Positions 16,884 through 25,833 of a DNA stretch of 32,194 nt are shown one piece after another; within the stretch, counting starts at the first letter, position 1, and each line of letters opens with the position of its first letter. The translations under genes were made by a program, and so were the position numbers. Location: assembly GCA_030066595.1 (NCBI GenBank), contig JASJBI010000015.1, positions 1 to 32,194 of the forward strand, in the 5' to 3' direction. Under the pieces are notes generated by a model. That model was not told the origin of the DNA. It ran no database searches and saw only the letters and a program-made list of their open reading frames with translations. Source of the stretch: Alphaproteobacteria bacterium (lineage in GTDB: Bacteria > Pseudomonadota > Alphaproteobacteria > JAJFFI01).

Positions 16884-18521
16884 TCAGGCCGCCCGCGACC
16901 CCGCCTTCCGGTCCTCCCGGATCATCTCGGACGCCTTCTCGGCGATCATGATGGTCGGCGCGTTGGTGTTGCCCGAGGTGATCGTCGGCATCACCGAAGC
17001 GTCGACCACGCGCAGACCCGCGAGGCCATGCACCCGCAGGCGCTCGTCGACCACGGCGCGCTCGTCCGGCCCCATCTTGCAGGTGCCGACCGGGTGGAAG
17101 ATGGTCGTGCCGATGTCGCCCGCCGCCTTGACGAGCTCGTCGTCGCTCTCGGCGTTCGCTCCGGGCAGATACTCCTCGGGCGCGAAGAGGGCGAGCGCTT
17201 TGGCCCCGACGATCCGGCGGGTGAGCCGGATCGCGTCGACCGCTACGCGCTGGTCCGCAGCCTCGGCGAGATAGTTGGGCCGGATCGCCGGCGCGACCGC
17301 TGGGTCGCTGCTTTGGATCCGGATGCTGCCGCGGCTCTCGGGGCGCAGGTTGCAGACCGAGGCGGTGAAGGCCGGGAAGTCGTGCAACGGGTCACCGAAC
17401 TTGTCCAGGCTCAAGGGCTGGATGTGGTACTGCAGGTTGGGCGTCTCGCGGCTCGCATCGCTCTTGGCGAAGGCGCCCAGCTGGCTCGGCGCCATGGTCA
17501 GGGGACCGCGCCGGAAGAGCGCGTATTCGAGCCCCATGCGCGCCTTGCCGAACAGGCTGCCTGCCTGCTGGTTCAGCGTCACGGTGTTCTTGACCTTGTA
17601 AATCAGGCGCAGTTGCAGATGGTCCTGCAGGTTCTCGCCGACGCCGGCGAGGTCGTGCAGGACCGGGATTCCGTGTTCCCGCAACAGCGCGCCGGGCCCG
17701 ATGCCCGAGAGCTGCAGGAGCTGGGGCGAGCCCACGGCGCCGGTCGCGAGGATCAGCTCACCCCCGACCGTCGCGTGGGCCGGCGCGCCGTCGAGGGCGA
17801 GGTCGAGGCCGGCCGCGCGCTTGCCGTCGAAGCGGATGCGCCTCGCCTGCGCATGGGTCAGCACGGTCAGGTTCGGCCGGCCCATGGCGGGCCTGAGGAA
17901 CGCCTTGGCCGTGCTCCAGCGCACGCCGCGCTTCTGATTGACTTTGAAGTAGCCGCAGCCCTCGTTGTTGCCGCGGTTGAAGTCCTCGGTCCGCGGGATG
18001 CCGGTCTCGACGGCCGCGTCGCGGAAGGCGTCCAGGATCTCCCAGGAAAGGCGCATGTCCTCGACCCGCCATTCGCCGCCGGCGCCGTGGACGTCGTCCG
18101 CGCCCAAGGCATAGTCCTCGGATTTGCGGAAGTAGGGCAGCACGTCGTCCCACGACCAGCCGGGATTGCCGAGCTGGCGCCAGTGGTCGTAGTCGCGGGC
18201 CTGGCCCCGCATGTAGATCATGGCGTTGATCGACGAACAGCCGCCGAGCGTCTTGCCGCGCGGATAGATCAGCGCCCGGCCGTTCAGCCCTGGCTCCGCC
18301 TCGGTCTTGAAGCACCAGTCGGTGCGCGGGTTGTTGATGGTGAAGAGGTAGCCGACCGGGATGTGGATCCAGATGTAGTCGTCCTTGCCGCCCGCCTCGA
18401 GCAGCAGCACGGTGACGTCCGGGTCGGCCGAGAGCCGGTTGGCGAGCACGCAGCCGGCCGAGCCCGCGCCGACGATCACGTAGTCGAAGCGGCCGAGATC
18501 CTTGCCGCCGTGCTCGGACAT
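16884..18521 (-). CDS. GMC-family FAD oxidoreductase (choline dehydrogenase-like)
   Basis: The 545-residue flavoprotein has an N-terminal FAD-binding motif VIVGAGSAGCVLANRL (residues 15-30) and LLLEAGG. It also has the GMC signatures YPRGKTLGGCSSINAMIYMRG and GAVGSPQLLQLSGIGP. The C-terminal active-site region has HPVGTCKMG with the catalytic histidine, then VVDASVMPTITSGNTNAPTIMIAEKA with the paired Asn. It oxidises a primary or secondary alcohol. Choline dehydrogenase is the usual automatic name, but no betaine genes are adjacent, so the substrate is open. GGAGGGGG lies just upstream of the ATG. It begins 41 bases after the GH25 stop. Confidence 0.9.
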   Translation of the reverse strand: MSEHGGKDLGRFDYVIVGAGSAGCVLANRLSADPDVTVLLLEAGGKDDYIWIHIPVGYLFTINNPRTDWCFKTEAEPGLNGRALIYPRGKTLGGCSSINAMIYMRGQARDYDHWRQLGNPGWSWDDVLPYFRKSEDYALGADDVHGAGGEWRVEDMRLSWEILDAFRDAAVETGIPRTEDFNRGNNEGCGYFKVNQKRGVRWSTAKAFLRPAMGRPNLTVLTHAQARRIRFDGKRAAGLDLALDGAPAHATVGGELILATGAVGSPQLLQLSGIGPGALLREHGIPVLHDLAGVGENLQDHLQLRLIYKVKNTVTLNQQAGSLFGKARMGLEYALFRRGPLTMAPSQLGAFAKSDASRETPNLQYHIQPLSLDKFGDPLHDFPAFTASVCNLRPESRGSIRIQSSDPAVAPAIRPNYLAEAADQRVAVDAIRLTRRIVGAKALALFAPEEYLPGANAESDDELVKAAGDIGTTIFHPVGTCKMGPDERAVVDERLRVHGLAGLRVVDASVMPTITSGNTNAPTIMIAEKASEMIREDRKAGSRAA

Positions 18522-18562
18522 GCCCCCTCCGCCGATGCCGCCCGTGGCCTTTGCGGGAGAGC

Positions 18563-19330
18563 TTAGCGGGCGGCCCGCGCCCGGTCCACCGGACCGGCGG
18601 CGCCCAGCCGCGCGCCGCCGAGCAGCCGCAGGAAGGCGGCGCGGTCATAGCGGTAGACGTTGAGATCGACCGGTCCGGCAATGCCCCGCCGCCGGCCGCG
18701 GTCATGGAACTGCCAGAAGAGCCAGGCACGATCCGGGAACTGCGGCTCGAAATAGAGGCTGCGCAGCCAGAACCCGTAAGAGCTCAATTCGCCGCGCAAG
18801 TAGCGGTCGTGGAAGTCGCGGGTCGTGTAGAGGATCGGCCGGACCCCGAACCGGTCTTCCAGAGCCGCGAGGAAGCTCCTCAATTCCCTGAGAAACTCCG
18901 TCCTGGCCGGCCGGCGGGCGCAGTTGCCGACGAACTCCAGGTCGACCGCCGGCGGCAGGGCGTCGGCGCTTGCCGGTACGGTCGTGATGAAATTCCGCGC
19001 CTGATCGGCTCCGGGCCGGCAGAGGGTGAAGAAGTGGTAGGCGCCCCGTGGCAGGCCGGCTCGCCCGGCAGCGCGCCAGTTCGCTGCGAAACGGGGATCG
19101 CGGAAGTCGCCCCCTTCGGTCGCCTTGATATAGGCGAAGTCGACGCCATCGGCGCGGACCGCCGGCCAGTCGATCTCGCCCTGATGATGCGACACGTCGA
19201 TCCCCTGCACGGGATAGGCGGCGCGCTCGGGCGCGAAGCCGAGATAGACGGCATAGCCCGCCCCGAGCAACACCAGTCCGACCGTCACGGCACCTGCGCC
19301 CGCCCACAGGATCCGCCTCTGTATGCCCAT
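18563..19330 (-). CDS. membrane-anchored GH25 family lysozyme (muramidase)
   Basis: The 255-residue protein has an N-terminal membrane anchor or uncleaved signal (residues 7-30), then a glycoside hydrolase family 25 domain. GIDVSHHQGEIDW (Asp45), FAYIKATEGG, GAYHFF and the DLEF catalytic pair (Asp130, Glu132) are all present, as are LYT and WQF strands near the end. Family members cleave the beta-1,4 bond after N-acetylmuramate, and here the catalytic domain would face the periplasm. The ATG at 19330 is chosen because AAGGAG lies 6 bases upstream; an in-frame ATG at 19363 lacks a site. Possible roles are cell-wall remodelling or attack on other cells; no phage holin or immunity gene is adjacent. 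Confidence 0.85.
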   Translation of the reverse strand: MGIQRRILWAGAGAVTVGLVLLGAGYAVYLGFAPERAAYPVQGIDVSHHQGEIDWPAVRADGVDFAYIKATEGGDFRDPRFAANWRAAGRAGLPRGAYHFFTLCRPGADQARNFITTVPASADALPPAVDLEFVGNCARRPARTEFLRELRSFLAALEDRFGVRPILYTTRDFHDRYLRGELSSYGFWLRSLYFEPQFPDRAWLFWQFHDRGRRRGIAGPVDLNVYRYDRAAFLRLLGGARLGAAGPVDRARAAR

Positions 19331-19679
19331 CCGCGCTCCTTCGCTGCCGGCCCGATGGACCATCGGGCCTGTGTCAGGATGGGCCGCAATATGGCTCTTT
19401 CATGGTCGACGGGAGGGCACAGAGGTCCGCCGCAGGGCTCAAATCGCGCTGCATCGGGGGCCGAATCCTGTGACCGCCGTCACTGGCTGCGAGAGTGGCA
19501 TGGGCTATCTCTAGCCTGCTTCAGGCTTGGTAACGTTTTCGTGTCCGGCCTGGAAGCGACAACAGCTAAGACCATATAATCAAAGTGTCTTCCGGCGCAG
19601 TGGCGCAGTGGGGGCTGCGCATACGCTGTCCGGACTGGTTCGGTTCGCGTGTGATTGCACAGCGCAGGATGAAACCCCC
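19331..19679. other. 349-bp divergent intergenic region with a TATAAT box
   Basis: The gap lies between the leftward GH25 gene and the rightward small membrane protein. A perfect TATAAT occurs at 19575-19580 in a locally AT-rich stretch, about 100 bases before the small ORF, but no good -35 box sits 16-18 bases upstream. An 8-base tandem copy of GGCGCAGT follows near 19595. No gene is recognised. Confidence 0.35.
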
Positions 19680-19859
19680 ATGGACGATTCATACAGACCC
19701 GAAGACCACATCATCACCAACCATCGGCACGCCTCGATCTGGGCGATTTGCGGGCTGGCGTTTGCCTTGCTGCTGGTCCTTTCGCCGCTGATCGTCGACC
19801 AATTCGAGATGCCGGCCGAAATTGCCGGCATTCTCGGCACGGGGCCGGGAAAGAACTGA
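19680..19859 (+). CDS. small single-pass membrane protein, hypothetical
   Basis: The 59-residue ORF starts MDDSYRPEDHIITNHRHASI and has one strong hydrophobic segment (about residues 20-40, WAICGLAFALLLVLSPLIV), then a short acidic tail. AGGA lies about 10 bases before the ATG. A longer in-frame reading from 19527 is less likely, because its extra N-terminus is Arg/Cys-rich and unlike a real protein. No family is recognised. Coding status rests on the ribosome-binding site, the TM segment and its fit between the TATAAT box and the next gene. Confidence 0.45.
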   Translation: MDDSYRPEDHIITNHRHASIWAICGLAFALLLVLSPLIVDQFEMPAEIAGILGTGPGKN

Positions 19860-19982
19860 CCTGATCCAGCGTCGCTGACCGCGTCACGTCTGCCCTGGCG
19901 GCAGACTGTCGCCGAGCCCCGAGACCGGGTAGCATCCTGCGCGCACGATGCGTGCGCGGATAGCGATCTCGGAGGTGAGGCG

Positions 19983-20366
19983 ATGGACGAGGATCTGTTC
20001 GAGAAGGGCATGGAGGCCCGACGCGCCGTCCTGGGCGACGACTATGTCGACCGGGCCATGTCGAGCGCGGATGATTTCAATCGGGAGTTCCAGGAGCTGG
20101 TCAGCACCTATTGCTGGGGGCTGTGCTGGGGTGACGACACGCTCAGCCGGCGCGAACGCAGCATTCTCAATCTCGGCATGATCGCGGCGCTCGGCCGCAT
20201 GCACGAGTTCGAACTCCACTTCCGCGGCGCGATCAAGAACGGGCTCAGCCGGGACGAACTCAAGGCCGTGCTGACGCAAATTGCCGTCTATTGCGGCATT
20301 CCCGCGGGCGTCGAATCGTTCCGCGTGGCGCGCAAGGCGCTGCAGGACATGGACAGCGAGTCTTGA
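19983..20366 (+). CDS. carboxymuconolactone decarboxylase (PcaC/CMD)-family protein
   Basis: The 127-residue protein matches the PcaC type. SRRERSILNLGMIAALGRMHEFELHFRGA holds the conserved helix and the histidine near the active site, and NGLSRDELKAVLTQIAVYCGIPAG the C-terminal helices. Family members decarboxylate 4-carboxymuconolactone in protocatechuate breakdown or act as AhpD-like redox proteins. The N-terminal TYCWGLCWGD contains two cysteines spaced C-x3-C, not the C-x2-C of AhpD. GGAGGTGAG gives a strong ribosome-binding site. No other protocatechuate genes are in the window, so a true pca role is unproven. Confidence 0.85.
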   Translation: MDEDLFEKGMEARRAVLGDDYVDRAMSSADDFNREFQELVSTYCWGLCWGDDTLSRRERSILNLGMIAALGRMHEFELHFRGAIKNGLSRDELKAVLTQIAVYCGIPAGVESFRVARKALQDMDSES

Positions 20367-20590
20367 CCGGCGGTCCGGTTCGGGCCTGTTCGCAGGGCGG
20401 TTTTGCCCGCACGGGATTGTGACCCTGGTGCGCTTGTAGGGATGGCGACGCCTCCTTACCTAAGCGTCGAACGACGCACCAATTGGCGCCTCGCTGCGGC
20501 GGGCCGCACCGATATGATCATGGCCGAAAATCGACTAGTTTCTCTCTTGCAGCCGCGTATCAGCCTTTCCAGAAGCAGGGCGAGCCAGAA

Positions 20591-21838
20591 ATGAGCAAGG
20601 GGGCCGAGGCACCTGGCCATCGGCGCAGCGTTGTCGTCGACTTCCGCGATCTGCCCAGCGGCGGCATTTCGCCGGACGAACGGATACTGGGTTTACCGGT
20701 CGCGCAACGGCTGGCTCTCGCCGCAAGGCGCGCGGGGAACGGACCTGTCCACGCTTTGGCGACCGAGTCCTCTCCGGCGGCCACGGCCTTGCGCGCCTGC
20801 GGCATCGACGTTTCGTCGACGCCGGCTGAGATCCCCCCACCGGCCGGACATGGGCTCATGTGGCTGGCGGGCGACTGTCTGGGTGAGGTCGAGTGGCTCA
20901 AGGCCGCAGCCACGCTCGAGATCGGCAGCGATCAATGGGCGCGTCCGGCCGAGGGCGTCATCCTCGTAGGCGCGGCTCGGACCGAGATCTTTCTTGAGGT
21001 TCTGCGAGGCTCGGGAGATATGGCGGCCCTGGCCGCCACGTTAACCGAGAAGGCGGGTCCGCCGACCCCGCTTGCGCTGACCCCGCAACCCATGCGCCTG
21101 CGCGATCAGGGCGATCGGCCGGTGGCGGAACAGCGGCTGATGCGGAGCCTGGTCAAGGATACGGACGGCTTCATGGCGCGCCATGTCGACCGGCCGATCT
21201 CATTGGCCATATCCCGCCGCCTGGCGGCTACGCCGATCACGCCCAATCAGATGACCCTCGTGGCGACGGTGATCGGCCTCGTGAGCGCGCCGTTCTTTTT
21301 GTCGGACCTGGCCTACTGGCAGATCGTCGGCGCCATCCTGTTCTGGTTCCACTCGGTCGTGGACGGCTGCGACGGAGAGCTCGCACGGCTGAAGTTCAAG
21401 GAATCGCGATGGGGCGGGCTGCTCGACTTCTGGGGCGACAACCTGGTTCATGTCGCCGTGTTTGCCTGCATGGGCGTGGGCTGGACCTGGGCCACCGGGT
21501 CCCATTGGCCCGCGATCCTGGGCAGCGGCGCGGTGCTCGGCACGATCGCCGCGAGCGTGATCATCTATTTCCATGTGATGCGGCGGGCGACGGCGGCGGG
21601 CCCGCTCTACACCTCGGTCTCGGTCGCCCCGTCCCGCGGCCTCACCCGGCTTCTGGACGAGCTGTCGCGGCGCGATTTTATCTACTTGATCGTGGCGCTG
21701 TCCCTGTTCGGCGCCGCGCACTGGTTTCTGTTGGCGGCCGGAATCGGGACGCCCCTGTTCGTGCTCCTGATCCTGCTGATCGCGGCACGCGACAGGCTGG
21801 CGCAGGGCTCGCGCGTCAGCGGTCAACAGCAGTCCTGA
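20591..21838 (+). CDS. CDP-alcohol phosphatidyltransferase with N-terminal nucleotidyltransferase-like region
   Basis: The 415-residue protein has a C-terminal CDP-alcohol phosphatidyltransferase domain with about six membrane helices. Its full signature D-G-x2-A-R-x8-G-x3-D-x3-D is seen at Asp261, Gly262, Ala265, Arg266, Gly275, Asp279 and Asp283. The lead-in LVKDTDGFMARHVDRPIS and ITPNQMTL resembles bifunctional IPCT/DIPPS proteins of inositol-phosphate metabolism. Residues 1-180 look like a worn nucleotidyltransferase: ILGLPVAQRLALAARRAG and LMWLAGDC are placed as in that fold, but the G-x-G-x-R...P-K nucleotide loop is missing. The enzyme would join a CDP-activated alcohol to a second alcohol at the membrane. 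The ATG at 20591 is a better start than the upstream 20483. It converges on the inositol cluster with 30 bases between stops. Confidence 0.85.
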   Translation: MSKGAEAPGHRRSVVVDFRDLPSGGISPDERILGLPVAQRLALAARRAGNGPVHALATESSPAATALRACGIDVSSTPAEIPPPAGHGLMWLAGDCLGEVEWLKAAATLEIGSDQWARPAEGVILVGAARTEIFLEVLRGSGDMAALAATLTEKAGPPTPLALTPQPMRLRDQGDRPVAEQRLMRSLVKDTDGFMARHVDRPISLAISRRLAATPITPNQMTLVATVIGLVSAPFFLSDLAYWQIVGAILFWFHSVVDGCDGELARLKFKESRWGGLLDFWGDNLVHVAVFACMGVGWTWATGSHWPAILGSGAVLGTIAASVIIYFHVMRRATAAGPLYTSVSVAPSRGLTRLLDELSRRDFIYLIVALSLFGAAHWFLLAAGIGTPLFVLLILLIAARDRLAQGSRVSGQQQS

Positions 21839-21868
21839 AACACCGGTTCCGCCCTCGAGAGGCTGGGA

Positions 21869-22894
21869 TTAGACGGGGTCAGGCACGCTGACCGACCCGC
21901 CCCCGGTTCGATCCGACTCCTGGGCCGCTGCGATCAGGCGGGCGCACAGCGCCGCTTCGGCCAGACCGTCCTGTCCAGCGGGCTCTGCCGTGATCGCCTC
22001 GACGAAGGCGTCGGCCACGCCGCCGAACCAGTCCGCGTGATGGGAGCCCTCCGACAGGCTGGGCGGGTGCTGGCTGGTTGTCACGCCGGTACCGTTCTCG
22101 ACGTTCAAGGCAGCGCCGTCGATCCAGAGCCGTCCTTCCGCGCCCTCGACGACCAGGCTGTTCTCCCGCCGGTCGGCCGCCCAGGTCAGGAAGATCCGGG
22201 CCGAGGCGCCGTCGAACGCCAGCTCGACATCCGCGGTGTCCTCGAGCGCGAGCGCCGTGTACTTGCGCTGTTCGAGCCGGCCCCGCGCAGCCTGCGGCGG
22301 GCGTCCCATCAACCGGCAGACGCAGTAGAGCGCGTGCCAGCCGTGGTCGAACAGAATGCCGCCGCCCGCGGCCTCGGGATCGAGCCGCCAGTTGTCGCCG
22401 CCGTCTTCGCCGACCGTCACCGCGGGCTTGGTCCTGAGGGTCTGCCACTCGATCCGACGCACGTCGCCGACGACGCCCTGCTGCAGTTGCGCCGCGACGG
22501 CCCGGAGAATCGGCGCCTGGGCCCAGTTGTGCACGGGCGCCACCACCCGTCCGGCCGATTTGGCCTTGCTCAGGATCGGCTCGAGCTGGTCGAGGCGGGT
22601 CACCAGGGGTTTCTCGCAGAGCACATGCAGGCCCGCGTCCAGCGCCCAGGCGATCTGCGCTGCGTGCTGACCCGGCGGCGTGCAGATGTCGACGAAATCC
22701 AGGGCCTGCCCGGCGAGCAGCGCGTCGGGCTCGGCATACCAGGCCGCATCGGGAAAGCGTTCCCGGAATGGCGCCTGCCGGTCCGGGTCCGCGTCCACGG
22801 CGGCGACGATCCTCACATCCGGGCGGGCCTGCCAGCCCGGGGCGTGGCCGTTCGCGGCGACGTTGCCGAATCCGAGGAACGCCCCGCGCAACAC
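21869..22894 (-). CDS. Gfo/Idh/MocA-family NAD(P)-dependent oxidoreductase
   Basis: The 341-residue protein has the Rossmann start LRGAFLGFGNVAANGHAPGW, then VDICTPPGQHA and the family hallmark CEKPL with the catalytic lysine. GGGILFDHGWHAL carries the D-x3-H pair also found in inositol and glucose-fructose dehydrogenases of this superfamily. It would oxidise or reduce a secondary hydroxyl of a sugar or cyclitol. The start is taken as GTG at 22894, 4 bases after the aminotransferase stop; the open frame continues upstream, but that extension is Arg/Ser/Pro-rich and overlaps the aminotransferase. It is the last gene of the six-gene inositol-linked run. Confidence 0.85.
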   Translation of the reverse strand: MLRGAFLGFGNVAANGHAPGWQARPDVRIVAAVDADPDRQAPFRERFPDAAWYAEPDALLAGQALDFVDICTPPGQHAAQIAWALDAGLHVLCEKPLVTRLDQLEPILSKAKSAGRVVAPVHNWAQAPILRAVAAQLQQGVVGDVRRIEWQTLRTKPAVTVGEDGGDNWRLDPEAAGGGILFDHGWHALYCVCRLMGRPPQAARGRLEQRKYTALALEDTADVELAFDGASARIFLTWAADRRENSLVVEGAEGRLWIDGAALNVENGTGVTTSQHPPSLSEGSHHADWFGGVADAFVEAITAEPAGQDGLAEAALCARLIAAAQESDRTGGGSVSVPDPV

Positions 22895-22898
22895 GGCG

Positions 22899-24242
22899 TC
22901 AGCAGAGGTTGTGTTCGGCCGCGATCGCGGCGAAGGCCTCGTCCAGGATGGCGACGCCCTGGCGCGCCTCGTCCTCGGTGATGACCAGGGGCGGATTGAT
23001 CCGGATGACATGCGAGTACGACATGGTCACCAGGCCGCGCTTGAGCGCCTCGTGGAACAGCTGGCGCGTGATGTGCTTGTCGAGCGGTTCTTTGCTGACC
23101 CGGTCACGGACCATCTCGACGCCGATCATCAGCCCGCGCCCGCGGACATCGCCGATGAAGGGATACTTGTCCATCAGCTTGCGCAGCTCGGCCAGCATGA
23201 TCCCGCCGACGCGCTCGGCGTTCTCGACCAGTTTCTCGTCGAGAATGACCTCGAGCGCACCCAGACCCGCCGCGGCGCCCAGTGGATTGCCGCCATAGCT
23301 CGATGAGCTGCCGCTCGGCGCGCCGAACGGCTCGGCCCGGGTCAGCCGCTCGCTGGAGGCCAGACCGCTGAGCGGAAAGCCGCCCCCCATGCCCTTGCCG
23401 ATGGTCATGACGTCGGGCTCGAGAGCGAAGTGGTCGGACGCCCACATCTTGCCGGTGCGGCCAAAGCCGGTGAGGATCTCGTCGGCGATCAAGAGCGCGT
23501 CGAACTCCTTGGCGATATCCGCCACCGCGGCGATGAAATCGTCCGGCGGCACGAGGTTGCCGGCGGTGCCCTGCATCGGCTCGAGAACGATGGCCGCGAC
23601 CTCGTTCTGGGTCTCGTTCTTGATCACGTTGCGCAGGTGTTCGGCGCAGGCAAGACCGCAGTCGGGATAGTTGAGCTTCCAGGGGCAGCGATAGCAGCTG
23701 GCGAACGGCGTCATATGCATGCCCGGCGGGAACGGCCCCTGGTGATAGCGGTAGGACCCGCTCAAGAGCCCGATCACGCCGGCCGTCTTGCCGTGATAGC
23801 CGCCCCAGAAACCGACGAACTCCCACTTCTTGGTGGCCGACTTGGCGAGCCGGAAGGCGGATTCGACCGCCTCCGCGCCGCCGGTATAGAGCTGCACCCG
23901 CCGCAGCCCCTCGGGCAGGACCGAGGCCAGGAGCTCTAGGAAGTTCGCGCGGGCTTCGGTCGCGAAACTCCCGAACGTGATCTTGTCGAGCTGTTCCTTG
24001 AGCCGACGAACTTGGTGGGGATGCGCATGGCCGACGCTGCCGATGGCGACCCCGGCGACGAAATCGAGGTATTTGCGCCCGTCCACGTCATAGAGAAAGC
24101 AGCCCTCGCCGCGATCCATCACGAGCTCGGAAAAGAGGGCGATGGACTGCAGCCCGGAGGCCATGACCTCCTGCTCGCGGGCGAAGATCTCCTTGGACTT
24201 CGGGCCGGGAATGTCGACGGTTGGTTGGGAATCTCTGGGCAT
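22899..24242 (-). CDS. class III PLP-dependent aminotransferase
   Basis: The 447-residue fold-type I enzyme has YTGGAEAVESAFRLAK (phosphate-binding turn), FWGGYHGKT and LLIADEILTGFGRTGK (Asp contacting the PLP ring nitrogen). MTIGKGMGGGFPLSG carries the Schiff-base lysine near 283. A CYRCPWKLNYPDCGLAC segment recalls the cysteine-rich insert of 4-aminobutyrate and related omega-aminotransferases. Class III enzymes typically aminate aldehydes or ketones distant from a carboxylate. In this operon, next to an oxidoreductase, it probably aminates the carbonyl that enzyme makes. The ATG at 24242 (MPRDSQPTVDIPGP) was chosen over a much longer upstream frame. Confidence 0.9.
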   Translation of the reverse strand: MPRDSQPTVDIPGPKSKEIFAREQEVMASGLQSIALFSELVMDRGEGCFLYDVDGRKYLDFVAGVAIGSVGHAHPHQVRRLKEQLDKITFGSFATEARANFLELLASVLPEGLRRVQLYTGGAEAVESAFRLAKSATKKWEFVGFWGGYHGKTAGVIGLLSGSYRYHQGPFPPGMHMTPFASCYRCPWKLNYPDCGLACAEHLRNVIKNETQNEVAAIVLEPMQGTAGNLVPPDDFIAAVADIAKEFDALLIADEILTGFGRTGKMWASDHFALEPDVMTIGKGMGGGFPLSGLASSERLTRAEPFGAPSGSSSSYGGNPLGAAAGLGALEVILDEKLVENAERVGGIMLAELRKLMDKYPFIGDVRGRGLMIGVEMVRDRVSKEPLDKHITRQLFHEALKRGLVTMSYSHVIRINPPLVITEDEARQGVAILDEAFAAIAAEHNLC

Positions 24243-24262
24243 CTTGATCTCGGTTGTTCTGG

Positions 24263-25117
24263 CTATCCGACGGCGGCGTCCGCGATCGCTTGGAAGCGGG
24301 CCGTCAGGTACTCGCATATATGCGCCGCCGCCTCTTCGCGGTAAAGGGCGAAGCTGGGCCAGGCGTTGAGGTCGATGACGATGGGCTTGCCGTCCGCGCC
24401 CACGATGGCGTCGCCGCCGAAGATCTCGACGCCGAGCGTCTTGGCCGCGGCAGAGGCCGCCTCCTTGAGCAACCGCTCGTCGAAAGCATGGCCGGCAAGG
24501 GTCTGGTCCTTGTGATAGAACCATGTGAACCATTGGTTCGCAAAGGGACCGCCGGCTGCGTGGCCGACCCCGTAGAACTTGATCAGATCGCCGGGGAAAT
24601 GCGCCTGCGCCACGATCCGCGCCATGCCTCTGCGGCGGAATTCAGCCAGTCCACTCCGCCAGCTCGTCTCGTCTTCGGCGAACACCACGTCGTCCGGCTG
24701 AGTCGCGTGAAAATCGTAGCGCTTGATCCAGACCGGCAGCATCGGCGGCGGCGTCTCCTCGCCGGTGGTCAGGATCCAGCTCGTCGGGAACGGCACCGGC
24801 TGGCCCTGGAGGAGCCGGACGGTCCGGTAGCGATAGGTGTTCTCGATCGCCGCTGGCGTGTTCACGATGGCGGTGCCGGACGCGTGCGCACGCTTCAGCA
24901 CGTCCAGCGCACCGGCTTGTTCGCACATGGCGAAGATGCCGCCGACATCGGCGGTCACCGCGTCCGCCGCCTCTTCCGCACCGCACAGCACCACCGTATA
25001 GCCGACATCGCCGAGCCGGTCGCCGACCTCACGCAGGATCCGCGCGTCATCCTGTTCGCGGCCCGGGGAATGCGCGAGCTCGCGATAGATCCCGAGCACA
25101 GGGCGGTCTGGCATCAT
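24263..25117 (-). CDS. ATP-grasp ligase, RimK/D-Ala-D-Ala-ligase-like
   Basis: The 284-residue protein has an N-terminal pre-ATP-grasp region (VLGIYRELAHSPGREQDD) and a central NTPAAIENTYRYRTVRLLQ helix. VWIKRYDFHA holds the ATP-binding lysine, VAQAHFPGDLIKFYGVG follows, and the C-terminal metal site GGDAIVGADGKPIVIDLNAWPSF has the D-x-N pair. Such enzymes join a carboxylate to an amine through an acyl-phosphate. The likely amine is the product of the adjacent aminotransferase, but this is inference. The ATG at 25115-25117 overlaps the TGA of the nucleotidyltransferase gene by 4 bases, indicating translational coupling. Confidence 0.8.
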   Translation of the reverse strand: MMPDRPVLGIYRELAHSPGREQDDARILREVGDRLGDVGYTVVLCGAEEAADAVTADVGGIFAMCEQAGALDVLKRAHASGTAIVNTPAAIENTYRYRTVRLLQGQPVPFPTSWILTTGEETPPPMLPVWIKRYDFHATQPDDVVFAEDETSWRSGLAEFRRRGMARIVAQAHFPGDLIKFYGVGHAAGGPFANQWFTWFYHKDQTLAGHAFDERLLKEAASAAAKTLGVEIFGGDAIVGADGKPIVIDLNAWPSFALYREEAAAHICEYLTARFQAIADAAVG

Positions 25118-25833
25118 TGGTTCAGTTCTCCCATTGCGGCGACCGTACGCTCGGCGGCATGGAGATCCTGCGGACGGTCCACGTCAAGGACTTTCGGCAG
25201 CACAATGCCATGCACGGGCGTCTCCTGGCGCACCAGCCACGTCAAATAGTCCCGCAGCCGAGCGAAGGCCGCAGGCGTCAGGTTGGGCGGTGCGGGCGGG
25301 AGCGCGTACAGTCCGGCCGTCACATGGGTGCCGTGGGGTCCACCCAGCCGCTCGATCCGTCCGCCGTCCGCAGGCATGGTCACCCAGAGCGGCTTTTCGT
25401 CGTCGACATGCCGGGTGACACCGAGGCCGAAGGCGTCTTCGGGCAGGTCGGCCGCAGTCCGCACGAAGCTGTCGAAGCCGCCTTCGGGGAACCAGCCGTC
25501 CACGGTCGTCACCACGGACCGCGCGCCGGCGAGCCGGTCAGCCACCAGACAGAAGCTCTCGAAGGAAGAGGCCGTGGTCCGGACGATCAGCTCGATGGCC
25601 GGGTCCGGGAACGCGCCCTTGATCCAGTCCGCCGCGGCGACGCCCGCCTCGCTCACGATGATGACGATCCGCTCGATTCCGGCGGCAAGCAGCCGGTCGA
25701 TCGCGTGGCCGATCAGGGGACGGCCGGCAACCGGCACCAGCGGTTTGGGCAGCGAGATGCCGCCGGTCTGCAGGCGCTCTCCCTGGCCCGCCGCGATGAT
25801 GCCGCCCTGGGTCAATGCCGCGGTGGCCATCAT
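25114..25833 (-). CDS. nucleotidyltransferase, sugar-/inositol-phosphate cytidylyltransferase-like
   Basis: The 239-residue single-domain protein has the nucleotidyltransferase motif GGIIAAGQGERL, then LPKPLVPVAGRPLIGHAID with the G-x-G-x-R and P-K pair that bind the NTP. TTVDGWF is probably the metal-binding Asp, and the protein ends near DVDRPQDLHAAE, a common closing motif. Family relatives make CDP- or UDP-activated sugars, cholines or inositol phosphates. Beside Ino1 and a DIPPS-like phosphatidyltransferase, inositol-1-phosphate cytidylyltransferase is the favoured reading. Both ends overlap neighbours by 4 bases (ATGA), showing tight coupling to the HAD and ATP-grasp genes. Confidence 0.8.
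   Translation of the reverse strand: MMATAALTQGGIIAAGQGERLQTGGISLPKPLVPVAGRPLIGHAIDRLLAAGIERIVIIVSEAGVAAADWIKGAFPDPAIELIVRTTASSFESFCLVADRLAGARSVVTTVDGWFPEGGFDSFVRTAADLPEDAFGLGVTRHVDDEKPLWVTMPADGGRIERLGGPHGTHVTAGLYALPPAPPNLTPAAFARLRDYLTWLVRQETPVHGIVLPKVLDVDRPQDLHAAERTVAAMGELNQ

Noticed and set aside
18563..19330. prophage endolysin
   Set aside because: GH25 enzymes occur in phages, but no holin, tail or integrase gene is near, and the protein has a membrane anchor.
20446..20478. CGACGC/GCGTCG/CGACGC repeats before the phosphatidyltransferase gene
   Set aside because: Six-base arms of common GC-rich words in a GC-rich genome; not distinguishable from chance.
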